64,000 bases of DNA from Bacteroidales bacterium UBA1754 (GTDB lineage Bacteria > Bacteroidota > Bacteroidia > Bacteroidales > Paludibacteraceae). The translations under genes were made by a program, and so were the position numbers. Within the stretch, counting starts at the first letter, position 1, and each line of letters opens with the position of its first letter. The notes under the pieces were generated by a model that had not been told where the DNA came from, ran no database searches, and saw only the letters and a list, made by a program, of their open reading frames with translations. The DNA lies in contig DCHK01000069.1 of the NCBI GenBank assembly GCA_002315615.1, positions 1 to 64,000 on the forward strand. Direction: 5' to 3'. Below, in pieces: positions 62,777-64,000 of the stretch.

Positions 62777-63700
62777 TTAAAGTGTTTTCAAAATTTGCAT
62801 ACGGTCTTTTTCCAATTGCTCTGCCAATTGTTGCAAAGAATCGAATTTTTGTTCTTCGCGTACAAATTTTTGTGGGAAAATATTCAGTTTTTTACCATAA
62901 ATGTCGCCTGCGAAATCGAAAATGTTGCATTCTACCGAAATGTCAGATTGCTTGTCGTCAATGGTTGGTCGGTATCCGATGTTTAGCATTCCGTTGTATT
63001 CTTTTCCGTCGAGCAAAATAACTGCTGAATAAACGCCGTTTTTAGGCAATATTTTTAACGGTTCTTCCATTTGCAAATTTGCAGTAGGGAACGAAATTTT
63101 TCTGCCAATTTTATTGCCTTCTGCCACAGTTCCGTCTAAAACAAAACGATGTCCCAACATTTCGTTTGCGTTTTCAATGTCGCCTTCGTTTAAAAATTTT
63201 CTAATTGCCGACGACGAAACTAATTTCTCGTTTTCAGAAAAAGGTTCTACTTTTTTGATAGCAATTCCCAATTCGGCGCAATGTGCGCTGTATTGATTGA
63301 AAGAGTCTTCGCGGTAGCGACCGAAACGATGGTCGTGTCCCACTACAAGCGATGTGGTGTTTATTTGCGATTTCATCACTTCTTTCAGAAAATCTTTGGC
63401 AGAAAATTGCGACAAAGTTTTGGTGAAAGGCAATACGATGCAATAATCGCAGTCGAATTTTGAGAGCAACGAAATTTTTTCGTCGAAACTTGTGAGCAGT
63501 TTTGGCTGAAAGTCTTGTTGCAACACAATGCGTGGATGTTGGTCGAAAGTTACTATCGCACTTTTTTTGTTTTCGGCGTGCGCTTGTTCTATCATTTTTT
63601 TTATCAAAAAAGAGTGTCCAAGATGAACGCCATCGAAAAATCCCATTGTCGCCACATTCGCTTCTGGACGAAATGCTTTTATATTGTTGATAATTATCAT
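62777..63700 (-). CDS. ribF: Bifunctional riboflavin kinase / FAD synthetase
   Basis: The 307-aa enzyme makes FMN and then FAD. The N-terminal nucleotidyltransferase domain has ATMGFFDGVHLGHSFLIKKM (H-x-G-H-like motif near 25), VVGHDHRFGRYR near 116 and VSSSAIRKFLNEGDI near 157. The C-terminal riboflavin kinase domain has GNKIGRKISFPTANL near 191, NGVYSAVILLDG and GMLNIGYRPTID near 232. The ATG at 63700 (MIIINNIKAF) is chosen over an in-frame TTG at 63721. It is the first gene of the ribF-peptidase operon. Confidence 0.95.
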   Translation of the reverse strand: MIIINNIKAFRPEANVATMGFFDGVHLGHSFLIKKMIEQAHAENKKSAIVTFDQHPRIVLQQDFQPKLLTSFDEKISLLSKFDCDYCIVLPFTKTLSQFSAKDFLKEVMKSQINTTSLVVGHDHRFGRYREDSFNQYSAHCAELGIAIKKVEPFSENEKLVSSSAIRKFLNEGDIENANEMLGHRFVLDGTVAEGNKIGRKISFPTANLQMEEPLKILPKNGVYSAVILLDGKEYNGMLNIGYRPTIDDKQSDISVECNIFDFAGDIYGKKLNIFPQKFVREEQKFDSLQQLAEQLEKDRMQILKTL

Positions 63701-63723
63701 ATTTGTGTTGTTTAAAGTCAAAA

Positions 63724-63763
63724 GTCTCGTATCTTGTCTCTCGCTTCTATATTCTCGCTTCTC
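63724..63763. repeat. Dispersed purine-rich intergenic repeat, inverted orientation
   Basis: Pyrimidine-rich on the plus strand (TCTCGCTTCTATATTCTCGC); its complement, GAAGCGAGAATATAGAAGCG, matches the style of the tracts at 7029, 18985 and 54361. It lies between ribF and the HAD gene. Confidence 0.55.
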
Positions 63764-64000
63764 ATTTGTCCAAACTTTGAATAATTGGTTTCAAATCTTC
63801 GCCAGATTGGTACAAATGCGTGTTGAAATTCCATTTCATCGAGGCGTTTAGGTTTTTCTCGGAATCGTCGATAAACAATGTTTCGATTGCAAAAATTTGT
63901 GCTTCGTTTATCACTTCTTCATAGATATCGTCTTCGGGTTTTGCCATTCCTAATTCGTGCGAAAGAAAGCAGTGTTCGAAATAGTCGCTCAACTGATGAC
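63762..64000 (-). CDS. HAD-family hydrolase, C-terminal fragment
   Basis: The visible part is the last 78 codons plus stop of a gene that continues beyond the window. SHELGMAKPEDDIYEEVI contains the HAD motif III lysine (MAKP), and ETLFIDDSEKNLNASMKWNF holds motif IV (DD). This is the pattern of HAD subfamily IA phosphatases such as YihX-like sugar-phosphate phosphatases. The frame is open to the window's edge. It ends 61 bases before the ribF start. Confidence 0.8.
   Translation of the reverse strand, partial: HQLSDYFEHCFLSHELGMAKPEDDIYEEVINEAQIFAIETLFIDDSEKNLNASMKWNFNTHLYQSGEDLKPIIQSLDK

Overview
The window reads as one chromosome segment of a low-GC member of the Bacteroidota, most likely Bacteroidales. 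Evidence: Bacteroidota-type promoters (TAnnTTTG -7 boxes) stand before most transcription units; a type IX secretion gene (sprA) sits beside ruvA; one secreted protein carries a T9SS-type C-terminal sorting domain; gldG, DUF3467 and GGGtGRT-family genes are present; and glycogen metabolism uses a GT3 synthase with an alpha-glucan phosphorylase. The species cannot be named from the sequence alone.

Layout. 1-4225: the 3' end of a GGGtGRT-family gene, then a defence-type locus. This holds a RhuM/PLD-like gene between two copies of a 20-bp repeat, a 120-bp imperfect palindrome, and a two-gene BcgI-like restriction-modification system (fused nuclease/N6-methylase plus two-TRD specificity subunit). 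4336-9031: NhaD antiporter, pta-ackA acetate pathway and proC. 9162-9886: a kinase-like 'polyvalent protein' gene broken by a one-base frameshift. 10065-12261: XRE-cupin regulator with an acyl-CoA synthetase. 12343-18926: periplasmic thioredoxin, TypA, tRNA-Arg(TCT), secreted nuclease, RF3 and a sodium/solute symporter. 19220-27384: ruvA, the giant sprA and a PH-like small gene. 27576-32651: DsbD, a T9SS cargo protein, DUF2461 and YhcH/DUF386 genes. 32689-34698: glycogen branching enzyme. 34756-40922: a tight polysaccharide operon (chain-length protein, flippase, polymerase, two GT2 enzymes, WbsX). 40929-46187: TrmN6, exonuclease and DnaN, then a small membrane HEYGH protein, GldG and DUF3467. 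46324-48315: FadD-like ligase and a tiny acidic lipoprotein. 48395-51418: a second defence-type region with a type II methylase and nuclease, a structured noncoding RNA with its own promoter, and a three-gene overlapping cassette around a DUF3990 ADP-ribosyltransferase-like protein. 51428-60555: a glucan cluster (cytoplasmic GH13 amylase, RlmI, phosphohexomutase, glucan phosphorylase, glycogen synthase). 60664-64000: M3 peptidase lipoprotein, RibF and part of a HAD phosphatase.

How the genes fit together. The metabolic genes suggest a fermenter that makes acetate through Pta-AckA and stores glucose as glycogen (synthase, branching enzyme, phosphorylase, amylase, phosphohexomutase). SprA, the CTD-bearing cargo and GldG suggest a T9SS organism. 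The two RM loci lie next to the most unusual sequence. The strongest candidates for something undescribed are the minus-strand RNA at about 50253-50466, the palindrome before the BcgI-like operon, and the DUF3791/DUF3990 cassette. All functions were inferred by reading motifs; no database search was possible.
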